Below, piece by piece: positions 8,492 to 17,306 of a stretch of 36,571 nucleotides of DNA; within the stretch, counting starts at the first letter, position 1; each line of letters opens with the position of its first letter. Below the pieces are notes generated by a model. It was not told the DNA's origin, did not search any database, and saw only the letters and a list, made by a program, of their open reading frames with translations. Location: positions 1 to 36,571 of the forward strand of contig JASJEG010000029.1 of assembly GCA_030064765.1 (NCBI GenBank), given 5' to 3'. The stretch comes from Acidimicrobiia bacterium. Its GTDB lineage: Bacteria > Actinomycetota > Acidimicrobiia > Spongiisociales > UBA5794. The translations under genes and the position numbers were made by a program.

Positions 8492-9830
8492 CGTCCCAGA
8501 GCTCCTGGATGCAATCGATCTGGTGATCGCCCGATCCCAGGGGGTGATTCCTGAGGACATCGCCGATTATGCGGCGCAGCTGGCTGGTGAGATCCGCGAA
8601 CGGCGCGGCTTTCTCGGGGAAACACTCGTGCTGGCAATCGCCGGGGGTACCGGCACGGGCAAATCGAGCCTCGTGAACGCGCTTGCCGGCGAGATCATCA
8701 CGTCGGTGAGTGTTCTCCGCCCCCACACGGACGAACCGTTTGCCGTCGTTCCGCAAGACCCCGAGCCGGCGGTGACGGTGCTGCTCGATACCCTGGGGAT
8801 TGCGTACCGCCACGAGCATGCCGCATTCACCAGAACCGCAATCATCGACCTCCCAGATATCGATTCCATTGCTGACTGGCACCGGGAACGGGTCGAAGAT
8901 CTGATCCCTCGCGTTGACGGCGTCATCTGGCTCTTCGACCCAGACAAATACAGAGATCCGATAGTCCACGACGAGTTCCTGGCACAGCTCTCGGAGCACC
9001 GCAGCCAGTTCATATTTGCGCTGAACAAGATCGACAAGCTGCGACCCGACGATCTCCAGACCGTTCGCCAAGACCTTCTCGACACCCTGGCTGCAGATGG
9101 CTACACACGTCCAGCGTTGTTTGCCATGGCCGCCGATCCGCCGGGAGTGGCGCCGCGGGGAATCGATCTGTTTCGCGAGCACGTCACGGAGCGCATTGAC
9201 ACCAAAACGGTGATGCTCCGCAAGGTGATCGGGGATGCGGCCCGCATCGTTCGCATGGTGGGTGATGCTGCCGGCGTGTGGAAGGGGTCCTCGGTAGGTT
9301 TCGAGCGGAGTTGGGCCCGGGTGCGATCCGAGGTGCTTGCGGGAATCGGTCCCAACTCGAGTCAGGCCGACCGAGAGGATGCCCTGTGTCGCTTGGAGGA
9401 CCTGACCGCCCTGATCGCCGTCAAGGCGGGGCCCATTCTCGGTGATGGGGTTCGGAGCCTTGCTGATCGTGCCACGATCGAGGCCGCGGTGGCAGAATTG
9501 GCCGCTGCCGGCAGTTCGCTCCCGGTCGAGTCCACAGGGGGTCTGTGGGGGCGACTGACGGGCGCCGAGCCCGACGAAGGTGAGGACCCGCGTGCTGGTC
9601 TACTGGAAGCGCGGTTGGGACAGCCGCTGCGTGACCTGTTGTGGCGACGCGCCCTCCTCGGTGCAACAGTGGTGCATGCCGCTGTCGGCGCAGTACAGCT
9701 CGATGACCGAATCAGCCTTCTAGAGGACGACACGGCGGGCGTATCGGTAGAAGCTGAATCGCCCGAGGAAGAGCCGCAGCCTTTGCCGGATGATACGGGG
9801 GAGAACGTCAGTCCCGTCCCGGAGCGATGA
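8484..9830 (+). CDS. Dynamin/Era-superfamily P-loop GTPase, second of coupled pair
   Basis: MRDVPELLDAIDLVI...LVLAIAGGTGTGKSSLVNALAGE (Walker A), IIDLPD, FALNKIDKL (canonical NKxD). Its ATG overlaps the upstream gene's stop by 8 bp. Confidence 0.87.
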   Translation: MRDVPELLDAIDLVIARSQGVIPEDIADYAAQLAGEIRERRGFLGETLVLAIAGGTGTGKSSLVNALAGEIITSVSVLRPHTDEPFAVVPQDPEPAVTVLLDTLGIAYRHEHAAFTRTAIIDLPDIDSIADWHRERVEDLIPRVDGVIWLFDPDKYRDPIVHDEFLAQLSEHRSQFIFALNKIDKLRPDDLQTVRQDLLDTLAADGYTRPALFAMAADPPGVAPRGIDLFREHVTERIDTKTVMLRKVIGDAARIVRMVGDAAGVWKGSSVGFERSWARVRSEVLAGIGPNSSQADREDALCRLEDLTALIAVKAGPILGDGVRSLADRATIEAAVAELAAAGSSLPVESTGGLWGRLTGAEPDEGEDPRAGLLEARLGQPLRDLLWRRALLGATVVHAAVGAVQLDDRISLLEDDTAGVSVEAESPEEEPQPLPDDTGENVSPVPER

Positions 9831-10731
9831 TGGAGAGCGCGTCGTAGGCGGGTGTGATCTCGACGGATTCGGCCTGGCCCAGCAACTCACCATCCGCTTG
9901 GAAGGCAGAGGATGGCTCGGCGTGGACAATGAGCTTTTCGAACTCGCGAAAGACGCGAGTCCGCCTCTGCTTGCGAATCCGACCGCGGAGCAGGCTGCGA
10001 GCCGCCAGGCCTGCGGCCGTCGGGACGGAAACGCGCTCGACCACCAGCGCGGTGGGGCCGTCTCCGGGATCAGGTGTGAAGCGCAAGGGGAGCCGACCCC
10101 AGTAGGTATACGGGTCGTGAACTTGGACCAGAACCGATGCTGCGTGCACCCTTTCGCCGGCGCACTCGACGAGCATCGTTGCGGGGCGAGAGTGATAGTT
10201 GCGGATCACCTGGTTGGCCGCGATGCCTGCAAAGGTGACTGAAGCGAAGTAGTACTTCGATGTGGGGCGGCGGTCCGACATAGCAACGACATCTGCATCC
10301 AGCCCCATGCCTAGCGAGAACACGGCATACTCAGACCGGGCGGCAAGGGGACTCTCGGTGGCGATATGGGCCAGACTCATCAGCTGCCGATGCCCGGATA
10401 CCAGCCGGGCTGCGGCCGTCTTTGCCTTGAGAGGGATGCCGAGGATCCGGGCGACAACGTTCGTCGTTCCCGTCGGAATCACCCCCAACGAAGTGCCGGT
10501 GAATGCCAATCCGTTCGCTACGTGATGCACAACCCCGTCGCCACCCATCGCAGCGACGACCGAGTAGCCCTCAGCCGCGGCGTCTGCCGCCGCCTGGCGC
10601 GACTCTGCCGGTCCGTTGGGCCAGGCGGTAGTCACGGCATAGGCCTCTCCCAGGGTGGCTTCGACATCACGCAAGCTGGCACCGGTGAATCCGGAAGCCG
10701 ACGGGTTGGCGACGAGGAGGAGGCGTTTCAC
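9808..10731 (-). CDS. Diacylglycerol kinase-family lipid kinase
   Basis: MKRLLLVANPSASG...VVAAMGGDGVVHHVANGLAFTGTSLGVIPTGTTNVVARILGIP: DAGK catalytic-domain signature. Confidence 0.9.
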   Translation of the reverse strand: MKRLLLVANPSASGFTGASLRDVEATLGEAYAVTTAWPNGPAESRQAAADAAAEGYSVVAAMGGDGVVHHVANGLAFTGTSLGVIPTGTTNVVARILGIPLKAKTAAARLVSGHRQLMSLAHIATESPLAARSEYAVFSLGMGLDADVVAMSDRRPTSKYYFASVTFAGIAANQVIRNYHSRPATMLVECAGERVHAASVLVQVHDPYTYWGRLPLRFTPDPGDGPTALVVERVSVPTAAGLAARSLLRGRIRKQRRTRVFREFEKLIVHAEPSSAFQADGELLGQAESVEITPAYDALSIIAPGRD

Positions 10732-10803
10732 GATGCCGTAAGGCTAGGTGCGGGCGCGACGCTATCGGCGGATTGCGATTGAGGGAGGATCGTCGCTTTG
10801 TGC

Positions 10804-11220
10804 CTAAGAGGCGATCATCTTGGCGACACGGTCCCGCAGGTCCGTCGGCCGAAACGGTTTCGTCATGAAATCGTCGGCGCCACCTTCCTGTGCCTGAACG
10901 GCAACCTCAGGTTGGGCGTGGGCCGTGAGAATCAAGACCTTGGTCTCGCGGGTCGCCTCGTCGGCGCGGAGACGGCGCAACACCTCCCACCCGTCCATAC
11001 CGGGAAGGCCGATGTCCAGCACGATGGCGGTGGGAAGTATCTCCCGAGCAGCCTGCAGACCCGCAACACCGTCGGCAGCGCCCACGATGTTGACACTGAG
11101 CTCGCGGAGACAGACTTCGATAAGGCGTCGCACGCTCGCCGAGTCTTCGACAATCAGGATTGATTCCGTCACGTAGTCAGTATCGGCGGAAATCACTGGC
11201 ACTGCAGGAGTTTTGTTCAC
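10804..11220 (-). CDS. Single-domain CheY-like response regulator
   Basis: ESILIVEDSASVRRLIEVCL...PTAIVLDIGLPGMDGWEVLRRLRA...KVLILTAHA...GADDFMTKPFRPTDL. The real start may be GTG 11172. Confidence 0.92.
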   Translation of the reverse strand: MNKTPAVPVISADTDYVTESILIVEDSASVRRLIEVCLRELSVNIVGAADGVAGLQAAREILPTAIVLDIGLPGMDGWEVLRRLRADEATRETKVLILTAHAQPEVAVQAQEGGADDFMTKPFRPTDLRDRVAKMIAS

Positions 11221-11419
11221 GCGTGTGCAGGAAGCCTTGCATCACGCCCACAGGCTCAACACTCCGATTTCGTGCTCCGAGCATATGGGTTTCAGAGAAC
11301 CCAGAGCCGGAGTCCTGTTGAGGTCGTACCTCTGGCCGGGGCGCCGAGCGACTGAATGGCACTGTGCATTGCTTCGGCGTAGCCTCAAGTGTGGAACACC
11401 GGAGAGCAAAGGAAGTGTC

Positions 11420-12967
11420 ATGGAGCCTTTCCGCAATGAGCCCTACTCGGACTTTTCCGCCCCGGAGCCTCGTGCCGCCTATCTCGAAGCCTTGGAGACA
11501 GTCGCGACCAAACTGGGTGGGCACGTGCCGCTGATCATCGATGGCAAACCGGTGGCTACCGATGATCGAATCGTGAGCATTGATCCGGCTCAGCCTGAGG
11601 TGGTCGTTGGTACTACCGGGTCCGCATCGGGGGCGGAGGCGCAACTGGCGATCGACGCTGCTTCCCGTGCCTTCCTGGATTGGTCGCGGCGCCCCGCCAC
11701 GGAGCGGGCCGAATACGTCCATCGGATCGGCGACCTCATGGCCGAGCGGAAGTTCGAGCTCTCGGCATGGATGACGCTGGAAGCCGGGAAGAACTGGGTG
11801 GAGTCCGAAGCGGATGTTGCTGAGGCAATCGACTTCTGTCGCTTCTACGCCCACCAGGCGGTGCGTCTTGCAGAGCCGCTGCCGGTAGTGCCATATCCGG
11901 GAGAGAAGAACGAATCATTCCTCATACCGATGGGTGTCGGGGTAGCCATACCGCCGTGGAACTTCCCGCTGGCGATCCTCGTCGGCATGACGGTTGGCCC
12001 GGTGGCCGCTGGAAACACGGTTGTGTTGAAGCCTGCTTCGAATACTCCGGTGCTCGGGGCGCACTTCATGGACATCGTGTCCGAGGCCGGTTTGCCGGAC
12101 GGCGTCATCAACTATCTCCCCGGCCCGGGCTCCGTGGTCGGCGACTTCCTGGTCGACCATCCCGATACCCGATTCATCAACTTCACCGGCTCCAAGGAAG
12201 TGGGGTTGCGGATCTCTTCCCGTGCTGGTGTCGTCCAACCCGGGCAGCGCTGGCTGAAGCGGGCCTTCATGGAGATGGGCGGGAAAGACGCCCTGATCGT
12301 GGATGAGACGGCCGATCTGGATCTGGCCGCCGACGCCATCGTCAAGAGCGCCTACGGATATCAAGGTCAGAAGTGCTCCGCGTGCTCTCGCGCCATTGTC
12401 GTCGGCTCGGTGCACGATGCCGTGCTCGACCGCGTGCTAGATAGAGCCGCAGAACTCGAACTGGGCCCCGGTGCGGAGAACAAGCCTGTTGGTCCCGTGA
12501 TCTCCGCGGCGCAACATCGGTCGATCCTCGAGGAGATAGAGCAAGGCAAGAACGAAGCCGGACTCGTTCTCGGAGGGAGCCCGGTAGATCTCGACGGCGG
12601 CTATTACATCCAGCCAACCGTCTTCAGCGGGGTTCTTCCCGAGCAACGACTTGCCCAGCACGAGATCTTTGGCCCTGTGCTGTCATTCATCGCGGCGGCT
12701 GACTTCGATGAAGCACTCGAGATCGCCAACGGAACTGAGTACGGATTGACCGGCGGGCTGATCTCATCGGACGGGGATCGGATTGAACGGGCGAAACGCG
12801 AGTTCCATGTCGGCAACTTGTACATCAATCGCAAGATCACGGGCGCCCTGGTGGGCGTGCAGCCCTTCGGGGGTTTCAAGATGTCTGGTTCGAATGCCAA
12901 AGCCGGTGGCCCCGACTACCTGCGCCTCTTCATGGAGATGAAAACGGTTGCCGAGTACCTCCCCTGA
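11420..12967 (+). CDS. rocA: 1-pyrroline-5-carboxylate dehydrogenase (RocA-type aldehyde dehydrogenase)
   Basis: MEPFRNEPYSDFSAPEPRAAYLEALE...PPWNFPLAI...FTGSKEVGLRI...MEMGGKDALIVDETADLDLAADAIVKSAYGYQGQKCSACSR...VGVQPFGGFKMSGSNAKAGGPDYLRLFME. Confidence 0.93.
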   Translation: MEPFRNEPYSDFSAPEPRAAYLEALETVATKLGGHVPLIIDGKPVATDDRIVSIDPAQPEVVVGTTGSASGAEAQLAIDAASRAFLDWSRRPATERAEYVHRIGDLMAERKFELSAWMTLEAGKNWVESEADVAEAIDFCRFYAHQAVRLAEPLPVVPYPGEKNESFLIPMGVGVAIPPWNFPLAILVGMTVGPVAAGNTVVLKPASNTPVLGAHFMDIVSEAGLPDGVINYLPGPGSVVGDFLVDHPDTRFINFTGSKEVGLRISSRAGVVQPGQRWLKRAFMEMGGKDALIVDETADLDLAADAIVKSAYGYQGQKCSACSRAIVVGSVHDAVLDRVLDRAAELELGPGAENKPVGPVISAAQHRSILEEIEQGKNEAGLVLGGSPVDLDGGYYIQPTVFSGVLPEQRLAQHEIFGPVLSFIAAADFDEALEIANGTEYGLTGGLISSDGDRIERAKREFHVGNLYINRKITGALVGVQPFGGFKMSGSNAKAGGPDYLRLFMEMKTVAEYLP

Positions 12968-12975
12968 TGGTCGAT

Positions 12976-12995
12976 TGCCTAGGGTTGCATAGGCA
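12976..12995. terminator. Hairpin downstream of rocA-like gene (possible terminator or attenuator)
   Basis: TGCCTA-gggttgca-TAGGCA inverted repeat; no T tract. Confidence 0.25.
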
Positions 12996-13064
12996 CGGGA
13001 TGGAAATACCCTAAGTAGCGAGGACTGGGTGGGACAATCTCGTCACTGCCTTCCCCGGTGACCG

Positions 13065-14222
13065 ATGCAGATGCTTATGAAGGGCCAGCGCCGAAACATT
13101 GTGATTGCCGTCGCGGTAACTGCCGCGATAGCTACCGCTGCGGCCGGCGTCGCTCTCATGGGAGTGAGGACGGCGCAGGCTGAGTTCGCCGCGCCGACGT
13201 TTGCTCCGACGCCGGCAGCCAAGGTCGTAGTGCCAGCCACCGGCGTCGCGCTGGTTCCCGAAGGCGGAGCCGACCTTTGGCTCGGGCCGGACCGCGATCC
13301 CTACTTCCGAATCCACGAAGGAATGGCGCTTCCTTTCCTTCACCGCTACGAGGATTGGCTGCTGGTCACTACCAACTGCGATGACACCGCGTGGGTGCAC
13401 GATGGCGACGTGCAGGTCGTTGCCGCCGGCGAGCCGCAGCCGGCGGGTAGCAGCTTCGATGTGGCTGAGGCGGTGATCGTTCTCGACCCGGGTCACGGGG
13501 CGCGCGATTGGGGCGGTGTCGGGCCAAGTGGTCTGGCGGAGAAGGCCGTCAATCTCGATATCGCCGATCGGGTACGCCAGCTGATGGAGTCCCCCCGTGA
13601 CATCGATTGGAGTTCCGGCGCGGTGACCGCCGGGAGCACCGTTCCCAGTTTTCGCGACGTTGTGCTGACCCGGGATGTGGCTGGCCCCGACGACGGTGAC
13701 TTCGAAGCCAACCTCTCATTCCGGGCGACGATGGGAACCGCCGCCAGCGCCGATGCATTCGTCTCGATCCACAACAACACCGTCCCCCGGCTCGATACGG
13801 AGCTTCCGGGGTCAGAGGTCTACTACTCGACTGCTGTGGAAGGTTCGGATCGACTGGCCGGCATCATCTACGAGGAATTACTGCTCAGCCTGGCTTCGTT
13901 CGATGCGGACTGGAAAGGTGGAGAGTTATTGGGAGCGCGTGCCCGGCTCGATCCCGACACCGGGGAGGACTACTACGGCCTTCTGCGCCGCGCCACCGTG
14001 CCTTCGGTGATAGTCGAAGGTGTGTACATCTCGGAGCCGGATGAAGAAGCGCTGCTTGCGTCGGGTGAGTTCCGACAGGCGTATGCCGAAGCGGTCTACC
14101 GTGGCGTAGTCCGGTTTCTGACTACAGCCGATCCGGGAGCGGAGCCGAACCGTCCCGAGTACTTCGAGTACGACGCCGGAACAGTCTCGGGCAACGTCTG
14201 CACGGTTCCTGAGCAGCCTTAG
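13065..14222 (+). CDS. N-acetylmuramoyl-L-alanine amidase (Amidase_3), secreted
   Basis: Signal-anchor N-terminus; IVLDPGHGARDWGGVGPSGLAEKAVNLDIADRVRQLM...DAFVSIHNN...GSEVYYS...VIVEGVYISEPDEEALL. Confidence 0.9.
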   Translation: MQMLMKGQRRNIVIAVAVTAAIATAAAGVALMGVRTAQAEFAAPTFAPTPAAKVVVPATGVALVPEGGADLWLGPDRDPYFRIHEGMALPFLHRYEDWLLVTTNCDDTAWVHDGDVQVVAAGEPQPAGSSFDVAEAVIVLDPGHGARDWGGVGPSGLAEKAVNLDIADRVRQLMESPRDIDWSSGAVTAGSTVPSFRDVVLTRDVAGPDDGDFEANLSFRATMGTAASADAFVSIHNNTVPRLDTELPGSEVYYSTAVEGSDRLAGIIYEELLLSLASFDADWKGGELLGARARLDPDTGEDYYGLLRRATVPSVIVEGVYISEPDEEALLASGEFRQAYAEAVYRGVVRFLTTADPGAEPNRPEYFEYDAGTVSGNVCTVPEQP

Positions 14223-14232
14223 AGTCCTGTAG

Positions 14233-15522
14233 ATGCGTCGTTTGAGCTTGATTGTCGGTGCCGTGCTCTTTGCTGTGTCGTGCACCGCCGGCGAAGCGGA
14301 TACAACCACGGCCCCGTCTGCACCGGTCACGACATCACCGCCGAACACGACAACCTCGACCGTTGTGACCCCCACCACGACCACCACGACCACCACAACG
14401 ACGACGACCACCACCACTACCACCACGCTCCCTCCGACACCGTACGGCGTGCCCGCCGAACCGAGACCGGATCCAATCGCCCCTGATCCGGGTGTCTCCG
14501 ACGGTTTCGACGGGGTCGGAGTGGTCACCGTCGGTGCCGGCGGTGCCCCGCTGTACGAGGCTCTGGACGACGAAGAACCGTTTGTCCTGGCGCGCGAAGG
14601 GCTGATGTTCTCCGCTCAGCAACGGCAAGGGGAGTGGATCGAGGTCTATACGACTTGCGATGAACTGGCGTGGGTCAAGGCGGACACTGTGGTCGCACGG
14701 CCCCCGGCTGAAGCCGCCAGCATCGGGGCTGGGTTTGACTTTGCCGAGGCAACCATCGTTGTCGATCCGGGACATGGTGGGCCTTGGAACATCGGGGCCG
14801 CAAGCCCATCGGGTCTCGCAGAGAAGACCGTGAACCTCGACATCGCCCGCCGCGTCAGAGATCTCCTCAGCGAACCTCGTTCGGTGGACTGGTCCACGGG
14901 AGTGATCCTCAATGGCACGGATATCCCGAGCGCCGGTTGGGTGATACTCACCCGAGCCGGTGCGGGTGATGCGGGTGACTACGAGGCGGGCCTGTTCTAT
15001 CGATCCAACCTGGCAAACGCAGCCAACGCACATGCCATGGTGGCTATCCACAACAACGCCGGCTGGGAGATTCGGATGGACTCGCCGGGGAGCGACGTCT
15101 ACTACCAATCCCAGATTCCTGAGTCGCGCCGCTTCGCCAAGATCATGGTTCAAGAGCTACTGCGGGGCTTCACCCCATTCGATGCCAATTGGGTCGGCGC
15201 ACTGGAAACCGGGGCCAAATCCCGTCTCAGTCCGCGGGCCGACAACCCGCAGTACTACGGGATCTTGCGGCGTAGTGATATGCCGACGGTGATCACGGAG
15301 GGTGTCTACATCTCCAACCAATCGGAGGCAGATCTGCTTGCCACCGCTGAATTCCGTCAGGCCTATGCCGATGCGGTCTATCGGGCGTTGGTGCGATTCT
15401 TGACCACCGATGACACGGGTGACGGTCGGGACAGTGACCCGGTGATTTGGTACGGCGACGCCGGCCGCGGTGACGCACGGCCGAGCTGTGTCATTCCGAG
15501 CCAGGACCCGACCGATCAGTAG
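14233..15522 (+). CDS. N-acetylmuramoyl-L-alanine amidase (Amidase_3), lipoprotein-like, tandem paralogue
   Basis: SCTAGEA lipobox-like start, 18-Thr linker, then IVVDPGHGGPWNIGAASPSGLAEKTVNLDIARRVRDLL...HAMVAIHNN...GSDVYYQ...VITEGVYISNQSEADLL. Confidence 0.9.
   Translation: MRRLSLIVGAVLFAVSCTAGEADTTTAPSAPVTTSPPNTTTSTVVTPTTTTTTTTTTTTTTTTTTLPPTPYGVPAEPRPDPIAPDPGVSDGFDGVGVVTVGAGGAPLYEALDDEEPFVLAREGLMFSAQQRQGEWIEVYTTCDELAWVKADTVVARPPAEAASIGAGFDFAEATIVVDPGHGGPWNIGAASPSGLAEKTVNLDIARRVRDLLSEPRSVDWSTGVILNGTDIPSAGWVILTRAGAGDAGDYEAGLFYRSNLANAANAHAMVAIHNNAGWEIRMDSPGSDVYYQSQIPESRRFAKIMVQELLRGFTPFDANWVGALETGAKSRLSPRADNPQYYGILRRSDMPTVITEGVYISNQSEADLLATAEFRQAYADAVYRALVRFLTTDDTGDGRDSDPVIWYGDAGRGDARPSCVIPSQDPTDQ
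14374..14427 (+). repeat. ACN-codon low-complexity tract encoding 18 consecutive threonines
   Basis: ACC/ACG/ACA/ACT trinucleotide run between CCC (14371) and CTC (14428), in frame with the CDS. Confidence 0.95.
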
Positions 15523-15528
15523 TCGCCG

Positions 15529-16902
15529 CTAGCCGCGGAACACCCAGCCACGTTCCTCGGCCAGTTGTCGCGCTTCCTCGTCGGTCATGCGGACGAGGGC
15601 TCCGTAAGTGAGGCCGCCCCGCTTGATCATGCCGATGAACGCCTCGACGAGCTCCGGATCGAACTGAGTGCCCGCTCCATTGCGGAGCTCCCGAAAAGCT
15701 TCCTCCTGAGTCAGCGCCATCCGATAGGGTCGGTTGCTGGTCATGGCGTCGAACGCATCGGCGATGGCCAGCACCCGCGACTCGACTGAGGGCACCTCGC
15801 CGTCCTCGCTGTGTCTGCCGCGATAGCCACCGCCGTCGTAGTGGGCGTGGTGATCCGAGGCGATCTCAACCAATGGGTGGAGCCAGTCGACGTCCTTGAG
15901 CAGATCGTCGATGTGGTGGACGTGACCCCGCATTGCCTGCGTTTCGGCGGTGGTGAGCCGGCCGCGCTTCTTGAGCAACTCGCGCGGCACCGCCAGCTTG
16001 CCGAGGTCGTGGATGAGCGCGGAGTGCCGGATCCGTTCCTGCATATCACCGGACAGCTTGAGTTCCTGAGCCAGTTGCACCGCAAAGATGGCAACCCGCT
16101 CGGTGTGCCCGCGGGTATAGAGATCCTTCGCCTCGAGCGTCTTGACCAAGGTGGCAAGCATGCTCTCCCGAGCCACCCGCAGCCGCCCCAAGGAGGCAAA
16201 GAACAGGTGGCTGATCAACAGGGTGGCGATCACGAGGAGCAGCATTGCATTGAAGGTGCCGTTTTCGGCCGAGTACTGAACGTACGCATAGCCGAGGAAA
16301 CCGCCCATCGCTCCGAGTCCGACAAAGCCGATGAGAATCTGTGCCAGGTTCGACCACGGGCCGGCAAGCTTGGAGCCGAAGACCTGGCGAATCACGAGGC
16401 GGGTCAGCGCCGTGCTGACGAAGTCTGCTGTGGCGGCCGCTATCGCCCCGGCGGCCACGACATGTATGAGGCTGGCGGTCCCCACGTCACTTGGGAGCAG
16501 CAGGACCAGGGTAAGGGCGGCTGTGGCCGCATTGAGCGTTCCGATCCCGAGGTTCGCCAGTGGCTGGAACAGCCTGCGGTCGGCAAAGTCGCGGGGTTGG
16601 AGGAAGCCGATGAGCGCCATGGCGAGCAACCCACCGATGGCGTCGTCCGGGCCCAGGGCAACACCGGCCGCAACCAGGACTGCGATACCTGGTGAGGTCA
16701 TCATCAGGTCATTGACTTCGACGGCGTAGAACTCGAGAACGAAGAAGGCGAGGGCGAAGGCTGCCCACAGCAACAGCTTGTCGGGCAAGCCGTAGACATA
16801 GAAAGCCGCAGCCGGAAGAGCGATACCAATGATGCCCAACAGCGCAGCGTAGATGCGCTTGCGCCGTTGCTGAATGGGATATGGGGTTTCGTAGTAGGCC
16901 AT
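15529..16902 (-). CDS. Membrane-anchored HD-GYP-like phosphohydrolase
   Basis: Multi-TM N-terminus; RHSALIHDLGKLAVPRELL...RGHVHHIDDLL...ASDHHAHYDGGGYRGRHSEDGEVPSVESRVLAIADAFDAMTSNRPYR. Confidence 0.92.
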   Translation of the reverse strand: MAYYETPYPIQQRRKRIYAALLGIIGIALPAAAFYVYGLPDKLLLWAAFALAFFVLEFYAVEVNDLMMTSPGIAVLVAAGVALGPDDAIGGLLAMALIGFLQPRDFADRRLFQPLANLGIGTLNAATAALTLVLLLPSDVGTASLIHVVAAGAIAAATADFVSTALTRLVIRQVFGSKLAGPWSNLAQILIGFVGLGAMGGFLGYAYVQYSAENGTFNAMLLLVIATLLISHLFFASLGRLRVARESMLATLVKTLEAKDLYTRGHTERVAIFAVQLAQELKLSGDMQERIRHSALIHDLGKLAVPRELLKKRGRLTTAETQAMRGHVHHIDDLLKDVDWLHPLVEIASDHHAHYDGGGYRGRHSEDGEVPSVESRVLAIADAFDAMTSNRPYRMALTQEEAFRELRNGAGTQFDPELVEAFIGMIKRGGLTYGALVRMTDEEARQLAEERGWVFRG

Positions 16903-16959
16903 GGCTGGATCGGTAGGGACCGACAGAGTTGGGGAAGATGTGGAGGGCCGGGTCGGGCT

Positions 16960-17049
16960 TTAGCCAATCTTGACGCCGGCAGCACTGCTCATTAGGGCGG
17001 CTGCGAGACTTCCAAGTGCCAGCAGGATCCTTGCCATCTTGTTACGCAT
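16960..17049 (-). CDS. Possible 29-aa hydrophobic peptide (MRNKMARILLALGSLAAALMSSAAGVKIG)
   Basis: Short ATG ORF upstream of and co-directional with the HD-GYP gene; basic N-terminus plus hydrophobic stretch; no convincing Shine-Dalgarno. Confidence 0.3.
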   Translation of the reverse strand: MRNKMARILLALGSLAAALMSSAAGVKIG

Positions 17050-17077
17050 TGGATCACGTCCGATCCGGTGTTTTCTC

Positions 17078-17096
17078 TGCTCAACATGGTTGAGCA
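17078..17096. repeat. Perfect palindrome TGCTCAAC-atg-GTTGAGCA
   Basis: 8-bp perfect stem with 3-nt loop, read directly from sequence. Confidence 0.8.
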
Positions 17097-17306
17097 CGAA
17101 GGGTATTGCGCTTCGCTCGGGGGATCACCCGGCCCGGACCGCTCCACAAACCTGTGTTGTCTAGGTGCCGATCTTGCCCCATGCCGGATGACTCAGCGTC
17201 ACCGGTCCGCCCAAAGACCACAGTCTGTAGGCACGACATTAAGGGATCCCCGACGCCTAATGCAAGAACGGTTTTCGCGACTATCCAGGTTCTGGCGGAC
17301 GAGAGC

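Noticed and set aside
12968-13064. c-di-AMP (ydaO) riboswitch upstream of the amidases
   Set aside because: The gap is under 100 bp and lacks the ydaO consensus segments; only a short TGCCTA/TAGGCA hairpin is present.
13926-14528. 200-aa minus-strand ORF with a poly-Val stretch
   Set aside because: Poly-Val is the antisense reading of the ACC/ACG threonine tract; it spans the junction of two real amidase genes.
14335-15153. 272-aa minus-strand ORF with Gly/Arg/His-rich sequence opposite the second amidase
   Set aside because: Shadow ORF produced by the antisense of the Thr tract and GC-rich coding sequence; the forward amidase frame is strongly supported.
15811-16695. 294-aa plus-strand ORF opposite the HD-GYP gene
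   Set aside because: Antisense of a well-supported CDS with no recognisable domain; typical high-GC shadow ORF.
17050-17300. c-di-GMP (GEMM) riboswitch upstream of the HD-GYP gene
   Set aside because: I looked for the conserved GEMM core on the sense strand and did not find it; only generic hairpins are visible.
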